This document shows, one piece after another, positions 50,327 to 50,759 of a stretch of 50,759 bases of DNA (position 1 is its first letter; each line of letters opens with the position of its first letter). Location of the stretch: the NCBI GenBank assembly GCA_026391215.1, contig JAPLDX010000121.1:1-50759 (forward strand), read 5' to 3'. The notes beneath the pieces are model-generated. The model saw nothing but the letters and a program-made list of their open reading frames with translations, was not told the origin of the DNA and did no database searches. A program made the translations under genes and the position numbers. Source of the DNA: Bacteroidia bacterium. GTDB lineage: Bacteria > Bacteroidota > Bacteroidia > Bacteroidales > VadinHA17.

Positions 50327-50759
50327 TTAACCTCCTATAATTTTTGATTTCAAATTTTCCACAACCTCATCGGGTGCTGTTACGATCCCTCCCATCCTTC
50401 CAAAATGATAAACAGGTACTTTCCCGTTTACAGAAAGAAGCACATCCTCAACCATTTGGCCAGCACTCATTTCGACTGACAACATCAGTTTCACCCTGTC
50501 GGCCAGTTCCCTTAAACGTTTTGAAGGGAACGGGAAGAGTGTTATGGGTCTTAAAAGTCCGGCTTTTATTCCCTGTTCACGTGCCAGCTGGACTGATTTC
50601 TGGCAGACACGAGCGCTAGTGCCATATGCAACAAAAAGATAATCTGCATCTTCACACTGAAACTCCTCATAACGGACCTCCTTTTCCTTTATCTCGTTGT
50701 ATTTAGCCACCAGCTTCTGGTTAAATACTTCCTGTGCATTCGGATCAAGGTCGAGTGAA
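50327..50759 (-). CDS. vorB: 3-methyl-2-oxobutanoate dehydrogenase alpha subunit (VorB-like), partial
   Basis: Only the C-terminal 143 residues are inside the window; the frame stays open through the right edge at 50759. It reads (S)LDLDPNAQEVFNQKL, then KEVRYEEFQCEDADYLFVAYGTSARVC, GLLRPITLFPFPSKRL and PVYHFGRMGGIV, the C-terminal swivel region of VorB-type alpha subunits. There is therefore no start codon here. It is upstream of the beta and gamma subunits in the same operon; a ferredoxin-like subunit may lie further upstream, outside the window. Confidence 0.92.
   Translation of the reverse strand, partial: SLDLDPNAQEVFNQKLVAKYNEIKEKEVRYEEFQCEDADYLFVAYGTSARVCQKSVQLAREQGIKAGLLRPITLFPFPSKRLRELADRVKLMLSVEMSAGQMVEDVLLSVNGKVPVYHFGRMGGIVTAPDEVVENLKSKIIGG

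Overview
The window looks like a chromosomal segment of an anaerobic Bacteroidota, most likely class Bacteroidia. The indicators are a CotH-like protein with a C-terminal type IX secretion sorting domain, GldF and GldG, DUF3078, DUF5916 and DUF4340 proteins, a polysaccharide-active GH2 enzyme, an oxygen-sensitive VorBAC-type 2-oxoacid:ferredoxin oxidoreductase, tryptophanase, and upstream TAnnTTTG boxes with no strong Shine-Dalgarno sites. Gene content is mostly housekeeping and envelope functions, with one looser stretch of small secreted and hypothetical genes (about 22.5-26.9 kb).

Layout. 0.2-13.7 kb: a secreted M1 peptidase, an 8-bp tandem repeat array, a fused type IIG-like restriction-modification enzyme, a CotH-family T9SS cargo protein, a GH2 beta-galactosidase-like enzyme, an orphan HlyD/MacA-like adaptor, a small secreted protein, and a pair made of an OB-fold lipoprotein and a PepSY-type membrane protein. 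14.0-18.2 kb: a tight four-gene minus-strand operon for a periplasmic molybdenum hydroxylase (XdhC, MocA-like, 2Fe-2S subunit, Mo subunit with a Tat-like leader), followed by a lipoprotein amidase and a TatA protein. 20.3-26.9 kb: a DUF5916 outer-membrane protein, an alpha/beta-hydrolase-like protein of no known family, an Imm-5-like protein, a free-standing SecD P1-like protein and a DUF6624 protein. 26.9-29.3 kb: dnaN, a DEDDh exonuclease and a broken fumarylacetoacetate-hydrolase-family gene. 29.5-36.5 kb: an envelope block on the minus strand (surE, a 3-TM protein, lpxB, SpoIID, gldF, gldG, DUF4340). 36.9-41.9 kb: pheT, a macro-domain gene and a UbiA-family prenyltransferase joined by ATGA overlaps, then an acyltransferase. 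41.9-50.8 kb: DUF3078, tnaA, a MATE exporter, yicC-gmk-nadD, and the 3' end of the vorB-A-C operon, which runs off the right edge.

The most striking feature is the dense and varied population of short repeats: 8-bp tandem arrays, three copies of a roughly 124-182 bp element with GTACATG-type inverted ends, TTAACC-ended palindromes, G/C-run elements, and a cluster of hairpins that share a GGA loop while their stems change in a compensatory way. Several elements do more than sit between genes. They supply the stop codons or last residues of the restriction-modification gene, the DUF4340 gene, lpxB, nadD and the VorC-like gene, and one is inserted in frame inside the restriction-modification gene.

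No CRISPR array, rRNA, tRNA, transposase or prophage was seen. Most gene calls rest on family resemblance recognised by eye; no database search was possible.
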